DNA from: Macrotrachela quadricornifera
Taxonomy: Eukaryota; Rotifera; Eurotatoria; Philodinida; Philodinidae
DNA: 64,000 nt
Assembly: GCA_022393335.1 (NCBI GenBank)
Contig: JAJEKB010001278.1
Span: 60,673-124,672, forward strand
Reading direction: 5' to 3'
Under the pieces are notes generated by a model. The model ran no database searches, was not told where the DNA came from, and worked only from the letters and a program-made list of their open reading frames with translations. Positions 49,138 through 61,022 of this stretch are shown in pieces. The position numbers and the translations under genes were made by a program. The first letter of the stretch is position 1; every line of letters starts with the position of its first letter.

Positions 49138-52100
49138 TTAAACCATAATACGTGTGCCTGGTATATATCGTGTATCTTTCCATATATTTGAAGTACCATA
49201 ATTATTTAAATTACGTTGACATTGTGCACAACGTTTATATTGATCACACTGTTCATGTACAAGAACTCCTTGTGGTGCATATATATGCCTTCTTTCATCG
49301 TGATCACGTTTATTTTTTTCATCCAAAGCATTTGACCAATCTGTTTCAAGATCTTTACGTATTGTAAATGCACGACGAAATCGTTCACGACGATCCGATA
49401 ATAAACTAAAAAAAGAAAAAGATACGAAGTGTGATTATTAAAGAACATACAAAAAAAAATGACATATGAAATATACTCGTCTTTCATAGCATCTAATGCT
49501 CGTGTTTCATATTCTTGTTCACGCATTTGTTTAAGTAATTGTTGTCTTTGTCGTTGTTCAACAACTTCTTTTTGTTGTCGAAAGATTTCCATTGCTTGTA
49601 ATCGACGTTCTTGTAATTTATCTGTTGTCATATCATTTACACCAAAGTAAGGTGCAGCTACTTCAACAGGAGGAACTCCACTTGGTTTATTTCGAACCTA
49701 TTTTAATAGAAAAAAATAAAATAATATAAAATAAAGAAGAGAATAGAAAATTGTACTTGATTATCTAAAGCATTTTTCATCTCTTCTTGATGAAGACGTT
49801 TATTTCTTAAATATGCTTCTCGTTCTTGTGCTAGTCTAAAATAGAAAAAATAATATTAAATAGAAGAAAAATTTTTCTTGTCTGTTTTTTTTTCTAATAT
49901 ACGCTTCAGCTAATTGTATTTGTTCTAAACGTTCAACAAAATTTTTATCTTGTTTTTCAGCACGTTCTTCATCTTGTTTCCATTTCATTTGTGCTTCTAA
50001 TTGTTTAGCTAAATCTTGTTGACGAACATATATTGGAGGAGTTTGAGCACGTTTTCGAAAGACAAATGAACGCTAAACAAAGAAAATATCTTATTTTCTT
50101 GCTTAGCAAATTAATTTTAAAAAACATACTGGAACATCACTTGTCTTTGGTCGTTCCATTTTTTTCATTCGTGTTGCTTCAGCAATACCCAAATTATACT
50201 AAAATAAAATGGAATTATTTATCTTATGAAAATGAATTTTAAATAATTACAGCAGCTATTCTTTGTTTCTCCTCACGATCAGCTTTCATTGCTGCCTAAA
50301 AATTAAAATAAAACTTTGTTTTAGAATTTCTTTTTGTTTTTTTTTGTTTAAATAAATACTTCTCGTTTTCGTTGTTCATCAAGATCTCGATTATGTTGAT
50401 ATTGTTCAAGTAATTTAGCTTCTTCAGCTTCACGAATACGTTTTTCTTCATGTAAATAAATAGGTACATTACGTTTAGCACGTTGATGACATAAATAACA
50501 AAGTTCTTGTCCAGCACCATGATGTCCACAAGGTGTTGTTGGTTTTGATGCTGTTGGAGAATTAATATGTTGATATTGTTGAGGATAAACATTTAATGAT
50601 GATGATATACGGTCACGTATACCACGATCTGTTGTTGGACGAATAAAACCAAGTGCAGCACTATTTTCATTGGTTGCTCGAATAACTATAGCATTTGATT
50701 GATTTCTAAGAAAATAAAAGTTTTTTTTTTTTATATAAATTTTAAAAAAATATTGAACATATGAGCAAGCAGCGAATTATATAATATATCACCTGTTATT
50801 GAGATTTTATTTATTAATTATCTGCAAATAAATTTTGCTCAAATGAATAAAAAATAAATTCTACAATGCTTTAAATATAAGAAAATTGCTATAAAAATAC
50901 TTAATTATATTACATAGTTCAAGATCTTCAACACTTATGAATAGTTCATTTCGAAAAATTTCATACAATTCTAACTTGAGTAAAAACTCGGCAAAGATTT
51001 ATTTTCTTACTTTTTATACAAAATTTTTGTCAATTTAAATAACTTACGTCATTGTTTGTTCTTTATCTTGTTCATGTTGATGAAAAGAACCATTTTGTTT
51101 TATTGGAACACCAGGTGTTGAAGGTTTCTTTGTTGTTGTAGTTAGTTGACCAAGATCGGCTGATGAAAAAAGTGTTGCAATAGGAATAACTCCATCTTGT
51201 GAACTTGTTACTCCTGTTGTTGTAACTACATTTGTTGATGGTTGAGTTGTTGTCACAGAAACAGTTGGTTCTAATAAAAAATTAGCTACGTTTGAATACG
51301 CATAAGGTCCGAAAGCTGATTGACAACGAATAAATTTTTTTTTAAATATATTATTCTTCATCATTTAACATAAGTGCAATGAAAAGAAAAATATTTCTTT
51401 TACTCTTATTTCTTCTTTTTCTCCTCGATCAATAATTACATTTTCCGAACAATGTTAAATACAACATATTTTCTTTTCTCAACCTTGTCTACATGTCAAA
51501 TGAATAAAAATCAATCCATTAGTAATGTGAAGAGAATAAGTAAAAGCAAATTCTAAGTGTATAAAAACGGTGGTGTATTTATAAGTGAATATTCTACCTC
51601 CAGGTGTTTCAATAAGAGGTGGTAATCTTAAATCAGCATTCCGAAAAGATGAACGATCTAAATCGTTCTTATATAAAATAGAATCTGTATCGAAGAGACA
51701 AGAAATGTTTTTTTAATCAGTATATTTTTTACCTCGTTGTTGTGTTCGTTTTGTTGACGTTATACGATGATTTTGATGATCATCATCAGTATGATTTTCC
51801 TCTTGAATTGCTTGCATTGATGGATTACCAATACGACTATTAATTCTATAAAGAAATAAATTTAATAAATGATTATAATAAAAAAACGAAAAATCTCTAC
51901 CGTGGAAGAACAACATTTGAAGCTGTTGGGGGTCTTGCTGCTTCTCGTTCGGACATAACCGAATCACATGTTTGCGGTCTCTGAATAATTCAAAAAAGCT
52001 TGTTTTTTTTTAAATAAATATTTATTTCTTACATTGCACATATTGTCAAAAAGTAATTTTCCTCCATTACCTCCATTGCCATCAACAGCATTAACAAAAT

Positions 52101-52721
52101 CTTTAAAAAATCTCATTTTAACTTTTCCATCTCGTATTTGTAATTTTCCAATACGTGAAAATGTAAATTCAACATTACGCTGTGCAGCTACTGAACGATT
52201 AAATACCTGTAAAACATGTTTAACACATTGTTCAATTTGATCACGTGTATAATTTGATTGAGTTTGAATATAAAAATAATTTAATGGATGTACGGGTATT
52301 GAACCATTAACAGGATAATGAGTAAATTTTAATCCATGTGTTTGGGCAAATTTTTCCGAAAAAGAAAAAACAGGTCGTTGAATTAATAAATATTTATTAT
52401 TTCCAACATCCATACGTTTATGTATAAAAGTAAATGTACCAAATCCAGGAATTGTAATACCCTAATTTAACAAAATATTCAATTAATAAATAAAAGAAAA
52501 CAAAAATAAGTTATTTTACTTTTGATTGTTTCATATAAGATTCAATATAAGCTGATACTGCATCCCATATTTTAACAACATCTAATAAAATAATGAATAA
52601 TATTTATAATATAGTAAGATTTTATTTTTATTTTACTCGATGATAATTTTATCTCAACTGTTTGATGATATGGTTTAAAAGACTTTGCATTTTGTAATGG
52701 TAAAAGACGTTTAGATAGCAT
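49138..52721 (-). CDS. CCDC81: CCDC81-like protein with HU-type domains
   Basis: Homologue of coiled-coil domain-containing protein 81, a cilium/centrosome-linked protein whose N-terminal domains share the fold of bacterial HU DNA-binding proteins. Starts MLSKRLLPLQNAKSF at 52721. First HU-like unit: VVKIWDAVSAYIESYMKQSKGITIPGFGTFTF. The second follows (NYTRDQIEQCVKHVLQVFNRSV...VEFTFSRIGKLQIRDGKVKMRF). A low-complexity Ser/Thr/Gln middle (51750-51100) precedes the diagnostic CYLCHQRAKRNVPIYLHEEKR (near 50450), then long charged coiled coil (about 50400-49400) and a second cysteine cluster (CDQYKRCAQCQRNLNNYG), ending GTRIMV. Seen: HU domains, C-x2-C finger, coiled coil and C-terminal cysteines in the order of the family. 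Introns are mostly short; the one near 50710-51040 is longer. Confidence 0.85.
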
Positions 52722-55409
52722 CCTTTCAATAATGGTGACAATATATTTCTGACCCGCTTTTTCTTTATATAATTCTATCTAGTGTTCTATGTTTTTTTTG
52801 TGTTAAGTTTTAAGTGATTTGTTCACTTATCACCCTCTTCAGATGAAACATGAGATTTGTGTAGTTTATTTCACTAGTAATGTTAAGTAAAAGAAAATAA
52901 TAAATAACATCCGACAAAAAGAAAATACTGAATAGTTTGATGGAAAAATAATAATAATAATTTTTTTTTTAAATATTCGATATAAAAGTAATAACACATT
53001 AGTCGTTGAGTGGTATGTAATTTATTGTTACTAGACATTTATAAATGAAATGATGCAACCAAAAAGAGAAGTAATTTTAAAATGAGTTCACACGTTTCGT
53101 ATGATATAAAAGAATGGTTGAAACTCTCGACTCATATGTCTTTTCGATAATCATTTGCGAAAAAGTTATATTTTTAATCATTTAAAGGAAAATTTGCTTT
53201 TTTTTAAAAGGATATATAATTTATTTTTATTAGATGTTTTTCATTAAAATCATGCAAGCCGAAAAGAAAGCACTTGCATAATAGATAATTCTCATAATAT
53301 AACAGTTAATTGTATTATGAAATGAAACATTCAAAGAACAATGATATATGACATATTGAAAATAGACAAACGAAAATCTTTATAAAAAAAACCGATTGTC
53401 TAGTAAGAATTTCGAATTGAAAATTAAACAAGTAATGGAAATCATTGTGATATTAATCATTATCGATTAGAAAAATATTTTAATGTTAATAATCAAATAT
53501 TATTCATCACTTCAATCGAAAATATTCGAAAAACGTCCATAAATTTTAAAAATAAATAATATATGCGAATAATTTATTTCATAATATAATTAACTATCTT
53601 TATATAAGATTTATCTGATATGTTAATGTAAATATTGCAAATTTAGTACTTGAATACTTTTCTTTCTATTCATGTTATTTTAGTGAAAAATTTTAGAAAG
53701 AAGAGAAAATTTTCTATCAAATACTTGAATTTCTGAATGTCTGATGAAAACAAAAGTTGAAAAAGTTGAAAAAGAAAAAGAATTATGTTCATCGTAAAGT
53801 AACATTAATTGAGTTTTGTAATATTATTTTTATAGCAGCCATTATTTTTCTCTATTGATGTAGACAAAGTTTTTATAAAAACTTCGTTAAAAATAATTGT
53901 TTTTCTTTTGAAATTTTATTCTGCTTCCATGATACAGAATAATATATTCAATGAAATATTTATTCTTTTAACAACATAGAACATGTGTATATCGATTACA
54001 TCAAACATAAATGATTTGATCAGATTTCGAAGAAATAATTAACGTTTTGATATAAAATATTTTGTTTTTCAAGAAAAAAATTTTAAAGAAATAAAAATGA
54101 ATATAAGAAAAAATATTATTTACTAACTAACCTAATTATAACATAAATTCTATAGAAACGCTAAATTCAGTAGAGTTTCTTTTCTATAATTATAAAATTT
54201 ATTTTCATCGGAAAGTAGACATTATATTTTATAAAAGATTAAATTTAATATTAGAAATGAATAAATAAAAATGTTTTACAACACAGATTATGATTCTATG
54301 GAAATATTTGTTTATTTTAACTAGTCAATCTGTTTTTTTAAGAAAAAAATGAACAATTTTAAAATAAAGTATTGAAATCGTTTTCATAAATCTTAAATAA
54401 ATTTTTATTTATATTCAATAATTTAATGCTCAAAATAAAAATCTCTTTTATATATACAGATGTATAATCTAAACTATAAATATATTAAAAAGAAATTTTT
54501 TTTGTTATAATCAAGTAAATATATATTATTTAGTTAGAATGAAAACATCGTTTTTATGGTTTTATCTGAACCAAATCAAATGTTGGTTGCTAAGAGTAAA
54601 ATATACATAAAACTTTTTGTAACGCAAAAGTTATTGATTGTTAATTGTGTACTGTGCATGATAAACTTATCTAACAAAAACAAATGTAAGAATGATTCAT
54701 CAAATCATCGAGATATAAAACATTCAACACATATATAACAAATATTAGTTTGCTTTTTCTTTCTTATCAAGGTCATAAATAAAAAATCTTATAATTAATG
54801 TCTCACCGTCATCAGTTAAATTAACGATTGATGCTGCTGTCTGTTGATGTTGTTGTTGTTGTGGTGGTGGTGGTTTATTTGTATCAAGATTTGTCGATAA
54901 TTTATTAATATTATCAATCATTTTGTAAATGTCTAAAAATATTACAGGTTATTCAAACTATATGGACAAGAAAAGAATGTAACTGTAAGAACACTATTTC
55001 TATTTCTTTTTCTCTCAATGTCTATTCTTCAAGTTGATGTTTGTTGTTGTTTGTTTTGTAAATTAATTTTCTTCTATATATTCTCCTTGTCCTTATTTCT
55101 TTCATTTCTATCTACATTTATATTTTGTTGCTAAGCAATGAATAAGAAGAATGATTTCTTTTTATTATTATTATTATTATTATAGATGTCGTTTATAAAA
55201 TTTCTATCACCATCTATAATTGATTCTTTTCTTTTTATGATCATAAAAAAAAACAAAAATCTTTCAGTGGTCAATTCGATACAATCAGTAATTTGTTGTT
55301 GTTAAACGTTCGTTTTTAATTTAAAAAAAGAAAAATTAAGAAATTTTCTATTTTATCTTTTAGAATACATGATGTCATCACTTTTGTTTCTTACTCTTAT
55401 TAGTTAAGA
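52722..55409. other. 2.7-kb gene-poor interval
   Basis: Very AT-rich between CCDC81 and the casein kinase gene (divergent). Simple ATT repeats lie near 55163-55185. Apart from one small minus-strand frame (54745-54921) nothing coding was recognised. Confidence 0.5.
54745..54921 (-). CDS. Candidate 58-residue open frame or first exon
   Basis: Starts MIDNINKLSTNLDTNKPPPP, followed by Gln/His runs and ASIVNLTDDG. At the end of this part the sequence reads GACG|GTGAGAC, a good splice donor; without splicing the frame runs on to DLDKKEKAN and stops. The codon pattern up to the donor looks coding, so this may be the first exon of a gene with a long intron. No partner exon was identified. Confidence 0.25.
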   Translation of the reverse strand: MIDNINKLSTNLDTNKPPPPQQQQHQQTAASIVNLTDDGETLIIRFFIYDLDKKEKAN

Positions 55410-58400
55410 ATGGACGAAAGTGAGACAATAAATCATAATAATTCAAAACAACATGGAAATCATTTAACTGGTAATGCACCACAAGCATCAACTGTCTCAC
55501 TCATACCAAATGATCTACGTACAGGAGCACGTGGAGCAGGTTTAGCAGCAGGTATTAATAATAATTTGATGACAACAGACAAATCGAATGAGACAACAAC
55601 AACAACATCGACATCAGCTGCTGTTACAAGTAGTTCAGGACCAAATGCTATGCTTATGGTTGGACCAAATTTTCGTGTTGGAAAACGAATTGGTGCAGGA
55701 AATTTTGGTGAAATTCGATTAGGTTAAAAGAAAATATGAATTTTTTTATAATTATCTATATTTAAAAAAATCTTTTTAATTTTTTTTAGGAAAAAATTTG
55801 TATAATAATGAACATGTAGCCATTAAATTAGTAAGTAAATTAAAATAAAGAATCTATATACAAATTAATATATTTTTTTTCTTCTAAAGGAACCAATGAA
55901 ATCTCGTGCACCACAACTTCATCTTGAATATCGATTTTATCGACAACTTGGAGCTTGCGGTAAATTAAAAAAACAAATATGTTAATAAATTATTTTCTTA
56001 ATTATTTTTGTAGAAGGTATTCCACAAGTGCATTATTTTGGACCATGTGGTAAATATAATGCATTAGTAGTTGAATTACTTGGTCCATCACTTGAAGATC
56101 TATTTGATAATTGCGATCGCAAATTTTCACTTAAAACCGTCCTTATGATCGCTATACAATTGGTAATGAAAACATAAAACAAGAAAAATTGAAACAGAAA
56201 TTTATAATAAATTTTTATTTTTTCTTTCTATTTATTGAATAGATTACTCGTATGGAATATGTTCATTCAAAAAATCTTATTTATCGAGAGTAAATTTATT
56301 TGAAATAAAAAAAAAAAATTTTTTTTTTGTTAAATGAATTTTTATTTTAAAGTGTTAAACCGGAAAATTTTCTTATTGGACGTTCGTCTACTAAAAAACA
56401 ACATCTTATACATATTATTGATTTTGGCTTAGCCAAAGAATATATTGATCCTGATACTGGTCGACATATACCATTTCGAGAACATAAAAGTTTAACTGGT
56501 TTGTTCTTTTTCTTTTTTTTTTTAATTCTTAAAGAAAATATTATTTTTTATATTTATAATTTTTCTCAGGTACGGCAAGATATATGAGTATTAATACCCA
56601 TCTTGGAAAAGGTAACAGAATTATTATTATTTTCAAAAAAAATAAAATTTTTAATATATAATTATTTTAGAACAAAGTCGTCGAGATGATCTTGAAGCAT
56701 TGGGGCATATGTTTATGTATTTTTTACGTGGTAGTTTACCGGTATGAAAAATTTTAATTGAAAAAAGATATTTTTTTTATTTTAATTTTTGTTTATATGT
56801 AATTAATTAATAAGTTATTTATAAATAGTTTAGTTAGTTTGATGACGTATTATGTATCGTGTGAAAACATCATAAAATAATATTTCTTGAGATCACGAGA
56901 TATCAAGTTACGAAAAGAAAATCTCAGCAGGCATATGTTAATTGAAATAAATTAAGAATTATGTGAATTTTTGTTTAGTGGCAAGGTTTAAAAGCTGAAA
57001 CGTTAAAAGAACGTTATCAAAAAATTGGTGATACTAAACGTGCAACTCATATTGATGTTTTATGTCAAAATCATCCTGGTAGATTAAATAAATACTAAAA
57101 AAGAAAATAGAATAAAATAAAAATTATTTTATATTTATAGAAGAATTTGGCAAATATTTAAAATATGTTCGAAATTTGGATTTTTTTGAAACTCCGAATG
57201 TAAGTTTATATATGAAAAATCAGAAAAAAAACATGTTTTCTTTTTCTTCTACTAATTATTTTTATTTTAGTATGAATATTTAAGAAAATTATTTAAAGAT
57301 CTATTAGATTCACGTAATTATGTGTGTGATTATAATTTTGATTGGGTAGAAAAAATGCAACCATATGCAAATAGAGTAAATAAAAATATACTTTTTTTTT
57401 TAAAAAATTTTACTATATTAAATTCTTATTAGAATTCTGGCGGAAAATCTCAATATCCAGCAGCAAATCAACATGATATTCCATCTAGTCCAGCAACACG
57501 ACCAACAAATAAAGTAAGCAGAAATATTTTTTAAAAAAAAAATAAATTCAATTATCAAGAATAAGATTAATAAAAAAACGAAAAAGATTTTTTTCCCTCC
57601 CTCTCAGACGAATTTTTTAAATGCACATCTTTCGCCATCAACACAGCAAGTACATGGTTCAATGCAGGTATATACAAATAAATCTCGTCTGTTTACCCTT
57701 TCTTTATATTGTTTTCCTTTTCTTTTAAGTATTTTTTATCTGTGGAATGAATAGATCTCCACTCCTTTTTCATTCTATATAATTGTTGTCAATGGCTATT
57801 GCTTCTTCTCTTATTTGATTTTAATTACGAGAAAAAAAAAAAGAAATCTTAATTTTTTTTTAAAATTTTTCTTTTTCTTTATAGCCAATTAATATTCCTG
57901 ATGATGATACTGAACGAACCGGTCGAGATCGAGAACATGCACCTATTGTTGTATCATCATCTCTGCCTAATGCTGAAATTATCAGTGATACAAAGTAAGT
58001 ATTAATAATGATTGATTATTTATTTAACATCTTTAATTGAGATTTGGTGAAGGGTTTTTCATATATAAAAGGATTATGAAAATATGTATGTATTTATTCT
58101 AGGCGTAAAAATGTTGATGGAAAATTATTTCAGAATGATGCAAATTCGACTAGTAAAATGTAAGATTTGAGAATAGATAAATTAGATAACGTTTTTAGTA
58201 TAGGAAAATGATAAAGAAGAAAATTCTATTTTTATAGATATTGGAAAAAATGGCTTTCATCATTCATGTAGGTTTGATTAAGTAAAAGAAAAATGAAAAA
58301 TTCTAGATTATACAGAATAAATATATTTAGCTGATAAGAATTTGATTTATATTCTTTATATTTCGATAAAAACATGAAAGTTTTATATAATATTTTTTTT

Positions 58401-58470
58401 TTCGTTTAGATGTTGTTGTTTTTTTAATCGTCGTACGAGACATACGACTAATAAGCAATCGAGAAAATAG
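55410..58470 (+). CDS. CSNK1G: Casein kinase 1 gamma
   Basis: Membrane-anchored Ser/Thr kinase that phosphorylates, among others, the LRP6/Wnt receptor tail. Starts [14 protein letters not shown] at 55410, with a Thr/Ser/Asn-rich N-terminus. Kinase core: [29 protein letters not shown] (lysine), [22 protein letters not shown] (HRD as YRD, as usual in CK1; rebuilt over a splice), [41 protein letters not shown], and [25 protein letters not shown]. The tail ends with [19 protein letters not shown], the gamma-specific cysteine cluster plus basic patch used for palmitoylation and membrane binding. A 30-nt microexon (58238-58267, encoding YWKKWLSSF) lies just before the cysteine exon. Introns are mostly 40-80 bp. 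A pyrimidine-rich 3' region follows. Confidence 0.95.
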
Positions 58471-58841
58471 TTCCATCAATTGGCATTATTCGCTCAAGAA
58501 CAGTTAGGGCTTGTAAGATTAAATTTTAATATGATCAAACATAAATGTTCTATTTTCTTGTTTTATTTCTAGTGCTGTCGATTAGGTTCTGTTTCCTTCT
58601 ATGTACAGTGATTTTTGGCATGGGGTAAAAAAAAAATAACTGCACATAATCACTGATTCTTCTTATTTTTCTCTTGTCTTTTTTTTGTCAAACGGCATTG
58701 TGGATAATAAAACTTGTCGTTTCTATCTTTCTCTTTAATTTTTGTTTGTTGTTATTGAGTGTGTATCATTGTACTTGAATTTTCATATTTCTTGTCTTCT
58801 ATATCAACCTGCCCACTGTTAAAAATTTTCGCTTTTGCCTT

Positions 58842-58845
<4 letters not shown>

Positions 58846-58877
<32 letters not shown>
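58846..58877. repeat. (CT)n microsatellite
   Basis: An uninterrupted CT dinucleotide run in a pyrimidine-rich stretch downstream of the casein kinase stop codon. Confidence 0.9.
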
Positions 58878-58883
<6 letters not shown>

Positions 58884-58992
58884 GTTCTCTCTTTCTTTTC
58901 TTTTTCTGCTAATGTCTGTGCTTGAGCGTGCTTTTTTTTTTTAAAGCGGAAAACAAAGGAAAGATGAAGTATTTTTATTTCTATCGAATATA

Positions 58993-59010
58993 ATATATAT
59001 ATATATATAT
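58993..59010. repeat. (TA)n microsatellite
   Basis: A short uninterrupted AT dinucleotide run in the same 3' flank. Confidence 0.85.
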
Positions 59011-59367
59011 AAATATATTGTATAAAAGAAATATTATAACAAATTAAAAAAAAAAAGAACAGTCTAGGTCAATTGTATACAATAAGATTGACAAGTAAAC
59101 ATATAATAAATACATTTTATATTATTGTCAATGAATAAAGACGATATACACATTGTTTTTATTGCATTTTTTTTTCTTTTGTATATTTATTAATCATATA
59201 TATATATATACATTCATTTTCGGTTTGTTGTTTTCAATACTATTACTATGTATATACGCTTAAATAATATGATATGTAGGTGTAAAAAAGGTTGAGATGA
59301 TAATCATGACAATACTAATCAAGTATTTGGATATTTTTTGTCTTGATATAGGTTATAGAGTTGATAT

Positions 59368-60486
59368 ATGGATGAAAAAGATATTCCTAGTTTAGCTCAA
59401 ATTCATATAGCAGCAAGTCATTTACGTTCTATCTCAATTCCAATTACACCTGTTTTAACAAATACAACAATAGATAAATTAACTGGAAGAAATATTTATT
59501 TAAAATGTGAAAATTTTCAACGTACAGGTTCATATAAAATTCGTGGTGCACTTATTGCAATACTTAATGCTATAAAAATTGATCCAAATTTAAAAGGTTT
59601 TGTTGCATATTCATCAGGAAATCATGGTGTAGCTGTTTCTTATGCTGCATCATTTGTTCGACGACCATGTGTTGTTGTTGTTTCGCATAATACACCAAAA
59701 AATAAAATAGATGCTATTAAACATTATGGAGCAGAATTAGTTATATGTGAATCAACAACATTAAATCGTATGGATATTTGTTCTCAAATTAGTAAAGAAC
59801 GAGATTATTTTATTGTTCCAACATCTGATCATTCTGATGTTATTGCTGGTAATTAATTCTGCATAATAATATTTTAATAATATATTAACAATATTTATTA
59901 AATGTTCAGGACAAGGTACGGTTGCTGTTGAACTTATGGAACAAATATTGAATTTAGATGCAATTTTAGTTCCAGTTAATGATGGTAGTTTAATAAGTGG
60001 TATTGCTCTTTATGCTAAACGTATTAATCCAAATATTCGAATATATGCTTGTGTACCTGAAGGAAAAATGCTTGAAGAATGTTTAATTGAAGGCAAACGT
60101 TTGTGGCCTGAACCTCCTCAATATCTCGAAACAAAATGTGAAAGTAATCAACATTCTATAACTATTTGTTCTATTGAAATAAGATAAAATTTTTTTTAAA
60201 TTTCATTTTAGCATGCCGTTCACAACAATGTGGCATGCTTACATTTCCCATAATGTGTTCATTTATTGAAAAACAAGTATTTACCATATCGGATCAAATT
60301 ATAATTGATGCAACACGATTTGCATTTGAACATCTTAAACTAGTGGTTGAACTTGCTTCTGGTTTACCACTGGGTGCTATACTTTCTCAATCTAATATAT
60401 TAGAATCAAATATTCGTAATATAGCTATTATTTTAAGTGGTGGTAATATTAATTTAAATGAACCATTACCTTGGCAACAAGAATAA
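59368..60486 (+). CDS. Serine racemase / threonine dehydratase-like PLP protein with altered cofactor loop
   Basis: Fold-type II PLP enzyme homologue. Three exons (59368-59848, 59910-60137, 60212-60486), 327 residues (human serine racemase 340). Seen: ITPVLTNTTIDKLTG, then YLKCENFQRTGSYKIRGA with the Schiff-base lysine (SYK for the usual SFK); YSSGNHGVA (substrate loop with the catalytic Ser of racemases); VIAGQGTVAVELM; and the C-terminal SGGNINL. The phosphate-binding tetraglycine loop, normally PVGGGGxxxG, reads PVNDGSLISG, and the ExxAG-type segment reads ELASG. Cofactor binding may be weak or lost. The reading frame is intact with good splice sites, so the gene is probably expressed. Best described as a diverged racemase paralogue; activity is uncertain. 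Its stop lies only 26 bp from the stop of the gene on the other strand. Confidence 0.82.
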
Positions 60487-60512
60487 TAATTATATGGTTT
60501 TTTTTTTCTATA

Positions 60513-61022
60513 TTATAATTCTGTAGTTTCATGAGTATTGCTTATTCTTCGACGGATATGTTTGTTAATGAAACGATAAATAAAATTCAATGGATTTGAA
60601 TGAGATTCATTTTCAATATTATTATCATTGTTGTCTTCAACTTGTATTCGTTGTCCTGTTCGAAGACTTCGTTCTAATGATTTTAAATAAGCTACTTTGT
60701 CTCGATCATTTGTTTGTGGTAATGTTGATGAATTTTCTGTTATTGGTTCAGTTGATTCAATAGCTAAATCAAGGCTTTTTACACTAGGATGATCATCATT
60801 TTCATTCGATGATACATTTGAATCTGTATCTTGATGTGTTCTACTCGTTTTACCATGTAATTTACTAATGTAATAGGAATAAAAAGAAATAAAAACTTCT
60901 TAGAATATATTTGAAACTTACCGTAAAAAATTTGGTTGAAAAGCACAAACAAAAATAAAAAGACAAATTCCGCAAATTGTTATCGCAGTTATAGTTACAA
61001 GTATCGCTGCAAAAAAATCCAT
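60513..61022 (-). CDS. Single-pass membrane protein of unknown function
   Basis: Two exons (60922-61022, 60513-60864) give 150 residues. The N-terminal segment FAAILVTITAITICGICLFIFVCAF is one hydrophobic span (about residues 3-27) at the very start, so a signal anchor with the rest probably cytoplasmic. The remainder is polar, rich in Ser, Asn and Asp, and ends in a basic patch (IYRFINKHIRRRISNTHETTEL). The start chosen (61022) puts the span at the N-terminus; an in-frame ATG at 61136 would add 38 residues. No family recognised. Tail to tail with the racemase-like gene. Confidence 0.65.

Larger units (their letters stand above)
58471..59367 (+). other. 3' flank of casein kinase gene and upstream of racemase-like gene
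   Basis: 897 bp containing a (CT)n tract at 58846-58877 and a (TA)n tract at 58993-59010. AATAAA-type sequences near 59105 and 59135 may serve as polyadenylation signals. No gene recognised. Confidence 0.5.
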
